Assembly (NCBI GenBank): GCA_024280575.1
Contig: JAJRPV010000044.1
Span: 38,798-102,797 of the forward strand
Origin: Campylobacterales bacterium
GTDB taxonomy: Bacteria; Campylobacterota; Campylobacteria; Campylobacterales; Sulfurospirillaceae
Direction: 5' to 3'
DNA length: 64,000 bases
The translations under genes were made by a program, and so were the position numbers. Shown one piece after another: positions 45,057 through 56,518 of the stretch. Positions within the stretch are counted from its first letter, which is position 1, and every line of letters begins with the position of its first letter. Under the pieces are notes generated by a model that was not told the DNA's origin, made no database searches, and saw only the letters and a list, made by a program, of their open reading frames with translations.

Positions 45057-47366
45057 CTATTCTTTTAGCAAAAGTTTGAATTCTTCAAAAGCCATCGGTT
45101 TGTGGTCAAAAAAACCTTGATATGTATCACAGTTTGTTTTGCGCAGCAAATCAAGTGCCTCTTTTGTTTCCAATCCTTCTGCTACAACTTCCATATTGAA
45201 ATTTTTTGCTAACTCTATGATTGAGTAAACAAGTTTTCTGTCGCTTTCATTTTCAGCCATATCTCGTATAAAAGCCTGATCAACTTTAAGGCTGTTAAAA
45301 GGTAATTTACTTAAGTACGAAAGAGATGAATATCCGGTTCCAAAGTCATCCATAGACATTTTAAATCCAAATTCTTTTAAGCTATTCATCTTTTTGATTG
45401 CTTCATTAATATTTTGCATAACAACACCTTCTGTGATTTCAAGCTCTATGTATTTTGAGGGAACTTTATGCTTTTCTATCAAAACTTTTATCTCATCTTC
45501 GAATGAGGGAGATAAAAAGTGTATACTGTTTATATTAATGGCAATGTGCTTTATAGATAAAGAGTTTTCAACTGAGATTAGTTTTCTAACATCCTTTATA
45601 GTTTGCTCTATAATCCAATGACTTAGTTCTATTATGTAACCGCTTTCTTCCGCGATTGGGATAAAAATAGAAGGCGAGATCAGGCCTTTTTTTGGATGTT
45701 TCCACCTGATTAGTGCTTCTGCACTACAAATATTGCCATCTTGAACACTTGTTTGTGGTTGATAAAACATCATGAGTTCATTATTGTTTAGTGCCTGTCG
45801 TAACTCTCTGTTTATTATTGTATATTCTTGGATCTCTTTGCTCATGTCTTTTTGATAAAATGTAATAGAATTTTTCCCTATTTTTTTGGACTCATACATT
45901 GCAATTTCTGAACATTTTAAAATATCATAACTGTTTTCTTTGCTATTATGTGCGGGAAAGACATAAATGCCTATAGATATAGTAATGTAGAATTCTTCAG
46001 ACATAATAAAGAAAGGTGAAGAAAAAATGGATTGAATCTTTTTTGAATATTGAAGTATAAGATTATTTGATATATCCATATTGTCATCTAGTTTTGGCAC
46101 TAAAATTGCAAATTTATCTCCACCGATTCGTGCAAAGATATCATTTTCTCTCACTAATTGAAGCATGCGAGTTGCAACTTGTTTTATCGCTTGATCTCCT
46201 TTTTCGTGTCCGAAAGTTTCATTTATTTTTTTAAAATTATCAATATCCAAATATAAAACCGAGCCATAATATTTATTGGTTTTTGCAGAGTTGAGCGCAT
46301 CATTAAGGTTGTCCATAAAGAGCGTACGATTTGGAATATTTGTCAACATATCATAATAAGCGTTTCTTATCACTTTTTCTTTTGCACTAATTTCATCGGT
46401 TATATCTTTAAGTATGGCAATTCCTCCGCTAATTTCATTATTATTATTCAGTAAAGGAACAGTATTTAAATCCAGATAAAGCTGTTTGTCTCCAAGAATT
46501 GATGTTGCAGGGCCACGATAATCTCCTATTTTATTTTGAAAAACTTTTTTATAACTTTGTGTAAGTTCCTGATTGCTGTTTTCGGCTAGATTTTGTTGCA
46601 ATAAAATATTTTTACTCTCTTTATTATTAAGCTCAATAAATTTCTTATTGCAATCTTGGATCTTCAATTCTTTGTCAAAATACACAATTCCAACAGGAGC
46701 TCTTTCAAAAAGAGCAAAAAAGCGTTCTTGCAATACTTCATGGGAGTGTTTGATATCTAAATAATTTTGATGATCTTTAATAGAGGTATTAACTACGCTT
46801 CCAAGATATTTGCTAATAAGCACCATAATAATCATAAGTGCTATTACTATCAGTCCAAAATTTGTGAAATCTCCAAGTGTGCTAAAAAGAAGTCTTGATA
46901 TCAAAGGCACAAAGGTTACTAAACAATACAATAATAAAAGCTGGAAATTTGAAGCCAAATTTGTCATAGCAATGAAACTAGACATAAACATAAAAAGAAT
47001 TAAAGTCATTTGAAAATTTGATGTGTGTGGAAAAATCAATATGGCAGTGCTTCCCCAAAGTACACCACTTACAAGAGTATCTGCAAAAAAACGATGTTTC
47101 CAAATATTAATTTCTTTTAGTATTTTAACTTTATTGCTTTTTCTAAATAAATGAAAATGATAGTATCTATAAAAAAAGACTACGGTTGACAATAGCAGCC
47201 AAATGCCTAAAGCATATTTATCTACGGAATCAAAAATTACTACACTTAGAAACAGAGCACTTATCCACTGCCACACAAGAGTGATAGGCAAAGAAAGATA
47301 AAGGTAGCTCAAGCTATCATAAGATGTTTTTTCTAAATTTTGAGAAGTATTTGGATTGTTTTTCAT
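45057..47366 (-). CDS. Membrane-bound PAS-GGDEF-EAL signalling protein
   Basis: 769 aa. Six or seven N-terminal helices (about 20-190), a PAS domain (about 215-330, RAPVGIVYFDKELKIQDCN), GGDEF (about 340-500) and EAL (about 515-769). The cyclase signature reads RIGGDKF instead of GGDEF; the catalytic Glu is Lys, so cyclase activity is doubtful. The EAL side keeps AEALIRWKHP, ELEITEG and DDFGTGYSSLSYL, so it is more likely a c-di-GMP phosphodiesterase, with GGDKF as a possible GTP-binding regulator. It stands alone, next to recO on the same strand. Confidence 0.9.
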   Translation of the reverse strand: MKNNPNTSQNLEKTSYDSLSYLYLSLPITLVWQWISALFLSVVIFDSVDKYALGIWLLLSTVVFFYRYYHFHLFRKSNKVKILKEINIWKHRFFADTLVSGVLWGSTAILIFPHTSNFQMTLILFMFMSSFIAMTNLASNFQLLLLYCLVTFVPLISRLLFSTLGDFTNFGLIVIALMIIMVLISKYLGSVVNTSIKDHQNYLDIKHSHEVLQERFFALFERAPVGIVYFDKELKIQDCNKKFIELNNKESKNILLQQNLAENSNQELTQSYKKVFQNKIGDYRGPATSILGDKQLYLDLNTVPLLNNNNEISGGIAILKDITDEISAKEKVIRNAYYDMLTNIPNRTLFMDNLNDALNSAKTNKYYGSVLYLDIDNFKKINETFGHEKGDQAIKQVATRMLQLVRENDIFARIGGDKFAILVPKLDDNMDISNNLILQYSKKIQSIFSSPFFIMSEEFYITISIGIYVFPAHNSKENSYDILKCSEIAMYESKKIGKNSITFYQKDMSKEIQEYTIINRELRQALNNNELMMFYQPQTSVQDGNICSAEALIRWKHPKKGLISPSIFIPIAEESGYIIELSHWIIEQTIKDVRKLISVENSLSIKHIAININSIHFLSPSFEDEIKVLIEKHKVPSKYIELEITEGVVMQNINEAIKKMNSLKEFGFKMSMDDFGTGYSSLSYLSKLPFNSLKVDQAFIRDMAENESDRKLVYSIIELAKNFNMEVVAEGLETKEALDLLRKTNCDTYQGFFDHKPMAFEEFKLLLKE

Positions 47367-47431
47367 CAGTTTCCCTATTTAATATATTTTAATTATTATA
47401 ATTATAGCAAAAGATATTTAAAACAGCGATT

Positions 47432-48049
47432 TCATAAACCTTCACATAGTATCTGCCATAGTTTTTCTATCTCTTGATCATTAAAAAAAAGAGTGCTTTG
47501 GTTATTAAACAATTCTCTTACATGTAGCAAATCAAAATCCTGCATATATACACACTCTTTATGTGCTGGCAAGAACGCTCTGATAAGCGCTACTCTTTTC
47601 TCTATTTTTTTTTCACACTCAAAACATATAAAGTTATCATGCAATCTTCCCTCAAAGGAAAGCAATTCTATGTATTGCTCAATCGCGACTCTTTTTGAAT
47701 TTTGTTGATTCCATATTTGATATGATTTTTCAAGTAAGTCAAAATAAAATTCATTTATATCTTCAATATCTTTTAAGTGATTAAAAAAAAGTTTGATATA
47801 CTGTTGCCATATATACATTCTGTCTCGTTTCAAATTCCATTTTGTTGCTAAATGCAAAATATTTCTAAGTTGAGGTATAGCTGATTTATATGAATGTTGT
47901 AGTTCAAAATCTATTTTATAGCCTAGATTTATAGTGGAGTGCCTTGCTCCATAAAATCTATATGTTGTATATTTTTTATTGTTAGATAAAATTGTGACGA
48001 TTAAATCTTCGTCTCTTGCTTTGTTGATATTTATTATATAACCTTGCAT
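47432..48049 (-). CDS. recO: DNA repair protein RecO
   Basis: 205 aa from ATG 48049 (MQGYIININKARDEDLIVTIL), the usual opening; the track start at 48085 adds 12 residues. N-terminal OB fold, then a helical part with the zinc-binding Cys residues in CFECEKKI and HKEC. It loads RecA with RecR at gaps. No good ribosome site is seen before the ATG. Confidence 0.8.
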   Translation of the reverse strand: MQGYIININKARDEDLIVTILSNNKKYTTYRFYGARHSTINLGYKIDFELQHSYKSAIPQLRNILHLATKWNLKRDRMYIWQQYIKLFFNHLKDIEDINEFYFDLLEKSYQIWNQQNSKRVAIEQYIELLSFEGRLHDNFICFECEKKIEKRVALIRAFLPAHKECVYMQDFDLLHVRELFNNQSTLFFNDQEIEKLWQILCEGL

Positions 48050-48225
48050 GAGTGAAATTTTAGCGAAATTAGCTTTAAACTTCATTGGTATCGAATTTAT
48101 TGAATATTAAGCATAAAAAAGATAATTAAAAATAAGAAATAGCCTATTTACTCTCATTTATCATATATTAAGTAGATTTATTGTATATTCATGACCTTAA
48201 TTTAATATAATAAAAGGTGGCTATT

Positions 48226-51200
48226 TTGGATCTTATAACTAGCTTTAAAGATAATTGTGGTTTTGGGTTACTTGCTAATATAGATAATATTGAAACTTAT
48301 GGAAACACAACGAATGCTATAAAGGCATTGGAGCGTATGATGCACAGAGGTGCAATCGCAGCTGATGGCAAGAGTGGGGATGGAAGTGGATTGCTTCTTT
48401 CTTTACCAAAAAAGTTTATGAAAACTGAGGCAAAAAAACTTGGTGTTGATTTGCCTAGGCAGTTTGCAGTTGGTATGTTGTTTATGCAAAATGATAAACA
48501 AAAAGATATTATCAATGACATATGTGACAAAAATGACCTTCGTGTCGTGCTTTACAGAGATGTTCCTATAGACACTGATGCACTCGGCAAGCAAGCTTTT
48601 GATCTTTTGCCTAAAATTGTTCAGGTTTTTGTAGAACCGTCCTCTTTAGTTGCTACAAAGAAATTTAGATCACTTTTATATTTGGCAAGAAAAGAGATTG
48701 AGAATAGACTAAAAAAAGATAAAGATTTTTATATAGCTTCTTTTTCAGATAAAGTTATATCGTATAAGGGTTTGGTGATGCCTACTTATATAAAAGAATT
48801 CTATTTGGATTTAAATGATGAAAATTTCAAAACAAAATTTGCTTTATTTCATCAAAGATTTTCTACAAATACATTGCCACAATGGAAATTAGCACAACCT
48901 TTCAGAACTTTGGCGCATAATGGCGAGATAAATTCCATTTCGGCAAATAGAGCAAATATCAGAGCTAGATATAGTTCTTTAAAAAGTACGGTTTTCTCTG
49001 ATATTGAACTTAAAAAATTATTTCCAATTACAAGTAATGATGTGAGCGATAGTGCGAGCTTAGATAATCAGTTTGAATTTATGATAGCAAATGGATATGA
49101 TTTTTTTAAATCAATAAGATCTCTAATACCAATGCCTTGGCAAAATGCTCCTTATATAGATAGTGAACTTAGATCTTTTTATGAATATTCTAGTATAAAT
49201 TTTGATCCATGGGATGGTCCAGCGGCCGTCTCTTTTACTGATGGAAGATATATAGCTTGTGTGCTTGATAGAAATGGCCTAAGACCGGCAAAATATATAA
49301 TAACTAAAGATAATAGAATAGTAGTATCTAGTGAATACGGTGTTTTGGATATATCAGACGATAATATCCAAGAGCAAGGAAGACTTCAAAGTGGTCAAAT
49401 GATAGGTTTGGATTTAAAGTACAATAAGGTTTTAAAGAGTAAAGATATAGATGATTATATAAAATCATCCAAGCCTTACGGTACTTGGCTAAATGAAAAG
49501 CTAATATATCTACAGGAATATGTAGATACACCTTTTGAAAAAATCAGTGATTATGAAAGAGAAGATATAATTCACGAGCAGAGATTTTTTAATGTTACTC
49601 AAGAGTTTTTAAATATGGTAGTTAGCCCTATGATGAAAGACGGTAAAGAAGGTGTTGGCTCCATGGGTGATGATACTCCAATAGCAGCTTTTAGTAAAAA
49701 ACAGAGAAATTTCAATGATTTTTTTAAGCAAAAATTTGCACAAGTAACAAATCCTCCGATAGATCCGATAAGAGAAAAAATTGTAATGAGCTTAAATACC
49801 GGCTTTGGGATACTCGGTAATGTGCTAGATGAAACGCCAGAACACGCAATTAGAATAAAAACTATATCTCCTATTATAATGCAAGAAAAGTTTGAAGTTT
49901 TGATCTCTTTTGGAGACCCTAGCAGACCTAGGTATATGAAAGAATACAAAGCTCAGATTTTTTCAACTCTTTTTGAAGATAATCTAAAAGGAAGCTTGGA
50001 AGATTTGGCTTATGATGTCGTTGATGCTGTGAGAAATTGTGGTGTTACTATGGTTTATTTGGATGACAGAGGTATGGACAAAAGCAAAAAACCAATCCCC
50101 ATGTCTATGTGTATAGGGAAAATACATGAAATCTTACTTGATGAAAAATTAAGAGATATTGTTAGTATTATAGCAATTTCTGCTGAAGCATTGGATTCTC
50201 ACTCTTGTGCCTGTATGATTGGTTTTGGTGCAAGTGCTATATATCCTTATATGCTTTATGCAAGTGTTTTAGAAGAGGCAAAAAGAAGAGAATCAAGCAA
50301 ATATGAGATAAAAACAAGTCTTAAAAATGTAAACCTTGCTATAAATCAAGGATTATTGAAAATTATGTCAAAAATGGGAATAGCCACTATATCCTCATAT
50401 AGAAATTCTGCTCTTTTTGATAGTATAGGACTCTCTCGTGAGATAGTTGAAGATTGTTTCGCAGGAACGCATGCTTTATTGCCGGGACTTGGATACGAAG
50501 ATATAGAGAAGAAAATACACTTTAACCATGCAAAAGCATATAATATAGATATAAATAGAAGACTTTTCCCACTTGAAATCGGAGGTTTTTATAAATATTT
50601 AGACGGCAATGAATATCATGCCTTTAACCCAAAGGTAGTGCATGCCGTGCATAAGCTAGCAAATAGTGGCAAAAAAGAAGATTATGATGATTTTGCAAAT
50701 ATAGTAAATAGCAGAGATAAAAAAATGATTCGAGATTTTCTAGAACTAAATTCAGATAGAGAGCCAATTGATATAAGTGAAGTTGAGCCGATAAAAGATA
50801 TATTTGCCAGGTTTAACACTGCTGCTATGAGTTTAGGTTCTATTTCTCCCGAAGCCCATGAAGCTTTGGCGGAAGCTATGAATAGGCTCGGTGGGATGTC
50901 AAATTCCGGCTAGGGTGGTGAGGCGCTTGAGCGATTAAAGACTAATAAGAGATCTAAAATTAAACAAATAGCAAGTGGAAGATTTGGAGTAACACCGGAA
51001 TACTTAAGGAGTGCAGAAGAGATACAGATAAAAGTGGCTCAAGGAGCAAAACCAGGCGAGGGAGGACAGCTTCCAGGACATACAGTCTCTCCATTAATTG
51101 CAAGTTTGAGATACACAATTCCCGGGGTTACACTTATATCTCCACCTCCTCATCATGATATTTACTCAATTGAGGATTTGGCACAACTTATATTTGATTT

Positions 51201-52650
51201 AAAGCAGATTAACCCCGATGCAATTATAACTGTAAAATTAGTTTCAACTGCCGGAGTAGGAACGATAGCAGCCGGAGTCGCAAAGGCTTATGCTGATAAG
51301 ATTATCATCTCAGGCGGTGATGGCGGAACAGGAGCTGCACCTCTTAGTTCTATAAAATTTGCAGGTAATCCTTGGGAATTAGGGCTTAGTGAAGCTCATA
51401 ATGCTTTGAAAGCAAATCACTTAAGAAGTAAAGTTCATTTGCAAACCGACGGCGGTTTAAAAACCGGCCTAGATGTTATAAAAGCTTCTCTTTTGGGAGC
51501 AGAAAGTTATGCATTTGGTACTCTAGCTTTGACGATGCTTGGATGTAAAATCTTAAGAATATGTCATCTAAACAGATGTTCTGTAGGGGTTGCCACACAA
51601 GATAAAAGATTAAGAGAGTATTTTATAGGGAATGTTGATAAATTGATTAACTTTTTTACATTTCTTGCTGAGGATATAAGAAAAATACTAGCTCATCTTG
51701 GATATAAAAGTATTGAAGAGATTGTGGGCAGAAGTGATTTACTCAAAGTGATAGATGATGAGATGGCAAAGAAGTTTGATTTTTCTTCAGTTCTCATGAG
51801 AATAGAGGGAGAAGATACTCACTCAAAACTTAAAAATGAGCCTTTTGATAAAAATGAGTATGAGAAAGAAATTTTAAAAGAAGTCTATAAGGCGATAAAA
51901 AATCCGGAACAAAAAGTTGTTGTGCATAAAACTATAAAAAATGTCAATAGAAGTTTTGGAACACTGATAAGTGGCGAGATAGCAAAATATTATGGAAACA
52001 AAGGACTTAAAGAAGACAGTATAGTATTTAAGTTGACTGGTACTGCAGGTCAGTCTCTTGGGGCATTTTTAACAAATGGTATAAGTATAGATTTGGTGGG
52101 TTCCGCAAATGATTATGTTGGAAAAGGAATGAACGGTGGAAAGATTGTGATAACACCAACTTTTCAAAAAGAAGATTATGCATGTGCCGGAAATACTTGT
52201 CTTTATGGAGCAACAGGAGGTAAATTGTATGTTGCCGGAATTGTAGGCGAGAGGTTTTGTGTCAGAAACTCAGGAGCCACTGTAGTAGTTGAGGGCACAG
52301 GTGATCATGCTTGCGAATATATGACAGGCGGAATTGTGGCAATTTTAGGGAATACCGGAGTAAATTTTGGTGCTGGGATGACAGGGGGAATTGCTTTTGT
52401 TTATGATAAAAACAGAGAATTTATAGATAAGCTAAATCAAGAACTAGTTGTGGCTGTGAGAGTTGATATAGACGAAATGGATGAAGCAAAACACTTTTTA
52501 AAAAAATTGCTTAGAGCCCATATAAATGAAACGGACAGCATCAAAGCAAAATCTATATTAGATGACTTTAGACACAATGTAAGAGACTTTTGGATGGTTA
52601 TGCCAAAAGATATGACGAAGATACCTTTGAATCCAGAAGAGGGAGATTAA
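48226..52650 (+). pseudogene. gltB: Glutamate synthase large subunit, in-frame TAG at 50911
   Basis: About 1474 codons. I favour TTG 48226 (AAAAGGTGG at good spacing) over GTG 48217; it gives a ten-residue propeptide before the catalytic Cys in CGFGLLA. Glutaminase domain comes first, then the central domain, FMN-binding synthase domain (GAKPGEGGQLPGH, GGDGGTGAAPLSS), the 3Fe-4S ligands CKILRICHLNRCSVG and the C-terminal beta helix. TAG 50911-50913 falls in SNSG-stop-GGEA, where the family has GEGGE, so GAG has become TAG. The rest of the frame is perfect over a further 1737 bp. Confidence 0.93.
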
Positions 52651-52651
52651 T

Positions 52652-54034
52652 ATGCAAGAATTTATAAATGTAGAAAGAATCAGTGCAAAACAGAGAGAAA
52701 GCAGTGATAGAATAGATGACTTTAGAGAGATATATGATATTTTAGGCACCGAGGATGCTTCTATTCAAGCGAGTAGATGTATCCAATGTGGAGACCCATA
52801 TTGTCATAATAAATGTCCTTTACATAATTATATTCCGTATTGGCTCAAATCAACTGCTAACATTGATTTGAAATTATCATTTAAGCTATCAAACGAATCA
52901 AATCCTTTTCCAGAGATAACAGGAAGAATTTGTCCTCAAGGAAGACTATGTGAGGGTGATTGTACACTAAATGATGGGCATGGAGCAATTACAATAGGAA
53001 ATATAGAAACTTATATTTCAGAAGAGGGTTTCAAAAAAGGTATGAGACCAGAGTTTCCGGGAATCACAACTGATAAAAAAGTAGCTATAATTGGAAGTGG
53101 ACCGGCTGGAATAGCAGCTGCTACTTATCTTCTTAGAGCTGGAATTAAGGTTGATATGTATGAAAAAGATAATCGCGCCGGAGGACTTTTGACTTATGGG
53201 ATTCCCGGATTTAAACTTGACAAAAGCATAGTCGAGCGAAGAATTAAATGGTTGATAGAAGCAGGCATGACTCTATATGCAAATATGAAAGTTGGGGATA
53301 ATATCACATTTGACGAAATAGTAAATTCACATGATGCTGTTTTTGTAGGAATTGGTGCCCAAAAATCAAGAAAAGCAAAGATAAATAATGAAAAAGCTGA
53401 TAGTGTTTATATGGCTATTGATTATTTAAGATCAGCTCAAAAAAGATTATTTAACTAAGAGTACGATAAAAAATTTGATGTTGAAAATAAAAGTGTAGTA
53501 GTTATTGGCGGTGGAGATACTGCTATGGATTGTGTGAGAACAGCTGTTCGGCAAGGGGCTAAAAAAGTAACATGCCTATACAGGAGAGACAAATATAATA
53601 TGCCCGGAAGTAAAAAAGAGTTTAAAAATGCGAGAGACGAGGGGGTCAGGTTTATTTATAATGTTAGCCCAAAAGAGATAATTGTAAATCAAGACAATAA
53701 AGCTATCGGAATAATTATGCAAAAAACACTTTTAGGCGAAAAAGATAGCAGTGGAAGAAGTAGTGTCGAAATCATAAAAGGAAGTGATTTTAAAGTAGAT
53801 GCAAATGTTATAATTTTTGCATTGGGTTTTACGCCAACAAAACCTGATTTTTTGGCTGCAAATGGTATAGATATAAATAAATGGGGAGAGATAATTGTCG
53901 GAGATGATTATCAGACAACAAAACTTGGTGTTTATGCCGGAGGGGATTGCAAAAGAGGAAGTGATTTAGTAGTTACTGCAGCCAAAGAGGGTAAAGATGC
54001 AGCTGAAAATATTATAAAAAGTTTGCTCGGTTGA
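52652..54034 (+). pseudogene. gltD: Glutamate synthase small subunit, in-frame TAA at 53456
   Basis: 460 codons. N-terminal Fe-S part has CIQCGDPYCHNKCPLHN and GRICPQGRLCEGDC. FAD loop IIGSGPAGIAAATYLL and NADPH loop VIGGGDTAMDC follow. TAA at 53456-53458 sits in RLFN-stop-EYDKKFD, in a variable linker just before the NADPH domain; the frame continues intact to GKDAAENIIKSLLG. The subunit supplies electrons from NADPH to GltB. It starts 1 bp after gltB. Confidence 0.92.
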
Positions 54035-54045
54035 GTGAATTTTAA

Positions 54046-54780
54046 ATGAAAGATTTTTTAAAGGCTACAGTAGATGCGAACAAAGAAATATCGAAACTTA
54101 TAGAAGAAAAGAGACATGATTTTCTTTGTGAAAGCATATCTGTAGGCGCTGGAGGAGATATCAGTAAAAGAGTTGATTTATTGGCAGAAAGTATTTTTAT
54201 AAAACACTTGCTACAATTTGGAGATATTTATTCTGAAGAGCGTGGTTTTTTGAAAGGCAATGGGAAATTTGATATTATTATAGATCCGATTGATGGGAGT
54301 GATAATTTTGTCTCTAAATTTCCTTACTTTGGTACATCAGTAGCATTAAGAGAGGAAGGCAAATATAGAGCAGCAGTTATAACTAACCTTGCAAATGGAG
54401 ATATTTTTTTAAAAGATGACACAAAATTTCAAAAGGCTAATTTAAAATCTCTTGTTTTTAAGAATCTGGGAAAAAACGGATTTTCCAAAATTGGTATCTT
54501 TGAAAGATCTTATTGTTCAAAAAAAATCTTTCAAATTTTAAAATCTTCTAATATAAAATACCGTTCTCCAGGAGCTTTTGCCCTGTCATTGGCTTATGCC
54601 AGAGATGTTGATTTCGTAATTTATGAGGGTAGCATGAGAATATATGATATAGCCGCTGGTCTTTACATGTGCGAAGATTTATATACTTTTAATGAAAATG
54701 ATATTTTACTTATAAGTAAAGATAAGGAAATTTTCGATAAAATATCTCAATTATTTAAAAAGGGAGAAAAAGAAGTATGA
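54046..54780 (+). CDS. Inositol-monophosphatase-family phosphatase
   Basis: 244 aa. IIDPIDGSDNF is the first metal-binding motif, EERGF (SEERGFL) carries the upstream Glu, and MRIYDIAAGLYMCED the C-terminal metal motif. Members cleave inositol phosphate, fructose bisphosphate or 3'-phosphoadenosine phosphate (CysQ). The exact substrate cannot be read. It overlaps accD by 4 bp. Confidence 0.82.
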   Translation: MKDFLKATVDANKEISKLIEEKRHDFLCESISVGAGGDISKRVDLLAESIFIKHLLQFGDIYSEERGFLKGNGKFDIIIDPIDGSDNFVSKFPYFGTSVALREEGKYRAAVITNLANGDIFLKDDTKFQKANLKSLVFKNLGKNGFSKIGIFERSYCSKKIFQILKSSNIKYRSPGAFALSLAYARDVDFVIYEGSMRIYDIAAGLYMCEDLYTFNENDILLISKDKEIFDKISQLFKKGEKEV

Positions 54781-55661
54781 ATTTCGGTGAATTCTTTGGA
54801 AATTTTCGCAAGACACAGCCCTCCCCAAATGAAGCCCCTAGTCATTGGGTAAAATGCAAAAATTGTCAATCACTTATGTACTGCAAAGAAGTTGAAAATC
54901 AGCTAAATGTATGTCCAAAATGTGGTTTTCATTTAAGAATAGATATCAAAGAAAGAATCAAGCAAATTACGGATGTTGGAACTTTTACTGAATTAGATTC
55001 AAATCTAGCTCCAGTTGATCCTCTGAAATTTGTGGATAAAAAATCATATAAAAAGAGAATTCAAGAAGCAGGGAAAAGAACAGGCAGAACCTCTTCTGCG
55101 ATAGCAGGAGAATGCAAAATAGATGGATTGGATGTCCAGCTTGTAGTATTTGATTTTAGTTTCATGGGCGGTAGTTTAGGCTCAGTTGAGGGAGAGAAAA
55201 TAGTTAGAGCGGTAAGAAGAGCTATAGAAAAAGAGCAAGGTTTGGTGATAGTAAGTGCCAGCGGAGGAGCAAGGATGCAAGAAAGCACTTATTCTCTTTT
55301 ACAGATGTCCAAGACAGCTGCTGCTATAAAAATGCTTGCAAATCACAAGTTACCGTACATCTCTATTTTAACTGATCCCACTATGGGAGGAGTAAGTGCT
55401 TCTTTTGCATGGCTTGGCGACATAATTATAGCGGAACCTGGCGCTCTAATAGGGTTTGCCGGACAAAGAGTCATCAAGCAAACTATAGGTACAGAGCTTC
55501 CGGAAGGATTTCAAAGATCTGAATTTTTGTTAGAGCATGGCTTAATAGACATGATAGTAAAAAGAAGCGAGATGAAAAAAACGATAGCAGATATGTTGAG
55601 ATTTTTACAAAATGACAAGGAAACTTTTAAACTGAAATTAAAAAAAGAGGTAGAAAATTAA
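54777..55661 (+). CDS. accD: Acetyl-CoA carboxylase carboxyltransferase subunit beta
   Basis: 294 aa. Zinc ribbon CKNCQSLMYCKEVENQLNVC-PKCG near the N-terminus, then the crotonase-like core with GGSLGSVEGEKI, SASGGARMQES and TDPTMGGVSASFAWLGD. It transfers the carboxyl group from biotin to acetyl-CoA. Its TAA overlaps the proposed ATT start of rlmH. Confidence 0.96.
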   Translation: MNFGEFFGNFRKTQPSPNEAPSHWVKCKNCQSLMYCKEVENQLNVCPKCGFHLRIDIKERIKQITDVGTFTELDSNLAPVDPLKFVDKKSYKKRIQEAGKRTGRTSSAIAGECKIDGLDVQLVVFDFSFMGGSLGSVEGEKIVRAVRRAIEKEQGLVIVSASGGARMQESTYSLLQMSKTAAAIKMLANHKLPYISILTDPTMGGVSASFAWLGDIIIAEPGALIGFAGQRVIKQTIGTELPEGFQRSEFLLEHGLIDMIVKRSEMKKTIADMLRFLQNDKETFKLKLKKEVEN

Positions 55662-56112
55662 TATTTCTGTTTTCACTATAGAAAAGAGCAAGGATAGCGC
55701 TATAGAATCCTTAGTTTTAGAATATAGTAAAATGATAAAAAGATTTGCTAGATTAGAAGATAAAACACTTTTCAGCAAAGATATAGCGATATCTCAAACA
55801 AAAGGGGAAAAAGAGAGTAAAAAATCTTATAGTAGAGCTTATGAACCTTATCTGAAAGGGTATAATGTCTCTTTAGATGTAAAAGGTTTAAAACTAGATA
55901 GTTTTGAATTTAGTAAAATATTTGAAGAGGGTGCAAATATCAATTTTTTTATTGGAGGGGCTTATGGCTTTGAGGAAGAATTTTTAAATAAAACGCAAAA
56001 AGTGATTAGTTTAAGTAGTTTGACTTATGCACATAAGATTGCTAAAATAGTATTATTTGAGCAAATTTATAGAGGATTTTGTATAAAAGCAAATCATCCT
56101 TATCATAAATAG
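55657..56112 (+). CDS. rlmH: 23S rRNA pseudouridine-1915 N3-methyltransferase RlmH
   Basis: 151 aa when started at ATT 55657; the track starts only at the internal ATG 55732. The upstream residues NISVFTIEKSKDS form the first strand of the SPOUT fold and are needed. NFFIGGAYGFEEEFLNKTQ is the SAM-binding knot, and LSSLTYAHKIAKIVLFEQIYR the conserved end. ATT is a rare start (known from infC) and overlaps the accD stop (ATTAA); a G-to-T change in an original ATG is the alternative. Confidence 0.82.
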   Translation: MNISVFTIEKSKDSAIESLVLEYSKMIKRFARLEDKTLFSKDIAISQTKGEKESKKSYSRAYEPYLKGYNVSLDVKGLKLDSFEFSKIFEEGANINFFIGGAYGFEEEFLNKTQKVISLSSLTYAHKIAKIVLFEQIYRGFCIKANHPYHK

Positions 56113-56127
56113 TTTATATAATATTAT

Positions 56128-56133
56128 TATAAT
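56128..56133 (+). promoter_or_regulatory. Possible -10 box before dksA
   Basis: TATAAT lies 15 bp before the dksA ATG. This is close to the start, giving a short leader; several overlapping AT boxes are nearby. Confidence 0.3.
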
Positions 56134-56147
56134 TAGGTGGAAATTAA

Positions 56148-56507
56148 ATGAGAAAAAACGAAGTAAAATTTTTTGAAGATATGTTAGTGGAAAGAAAAAA
56201 ACAGATTTCAAAAAATATAAAAGAATCTATAAAAGATATATCTTTATTAAAACATGATGATGTAGGCGATGAGGCAGATCATGCTGCAGTTAGTACAGAT
56301 AGGATGATAGAAGAGGCTATAAACAAGCAATTAACAAAAGAGTTGCATGAAATTGATTATGCACTTGGCAAAATATATACAGGTACATACGGAATCTGTG
56401 AAATGTGTGAAGAAGATATAAGCTTTCAAAGACTAAAGGTAAAGCCACAGGCAAAATATTGTATAGCTTGCAGAGAAATAATAGAAAAATCAGTAAATAA
56501 CAAATAA
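56148..56507 (+). CDS. dksA: DksA/TraR-family transcription factor
   Basis: 119 aa. An N-terminal coiled coil with DDVGDEADHAAVSTD at its tip is followed by the four-Cys zinc finger CEMCEEDI...YCIACRE. It binds the secondary channel of RNA polymerase and works with ppGpp. The acidic tip with DxxDxA is complete. Confidence 0.93.
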   Translation: MRKNEVKFFEDMLVERKKQISKNIKESIKDISLLKHDDVGDEADHAAVSTDRMIEEAINKQLTKELHEIDYALGKIYTGTYGICEMCEEDISFQRLKVKPQAKYCIACREIIEKSVNNK

Positions 56508-56518
56508 GGTAGGATAAA

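Noticed and set aside
48206-48211. TATAAT as the promoter of gltB
   Set aside because: It is only 6-15 bp from either possible start codon, which would leave almost no leader and no ribosome site.
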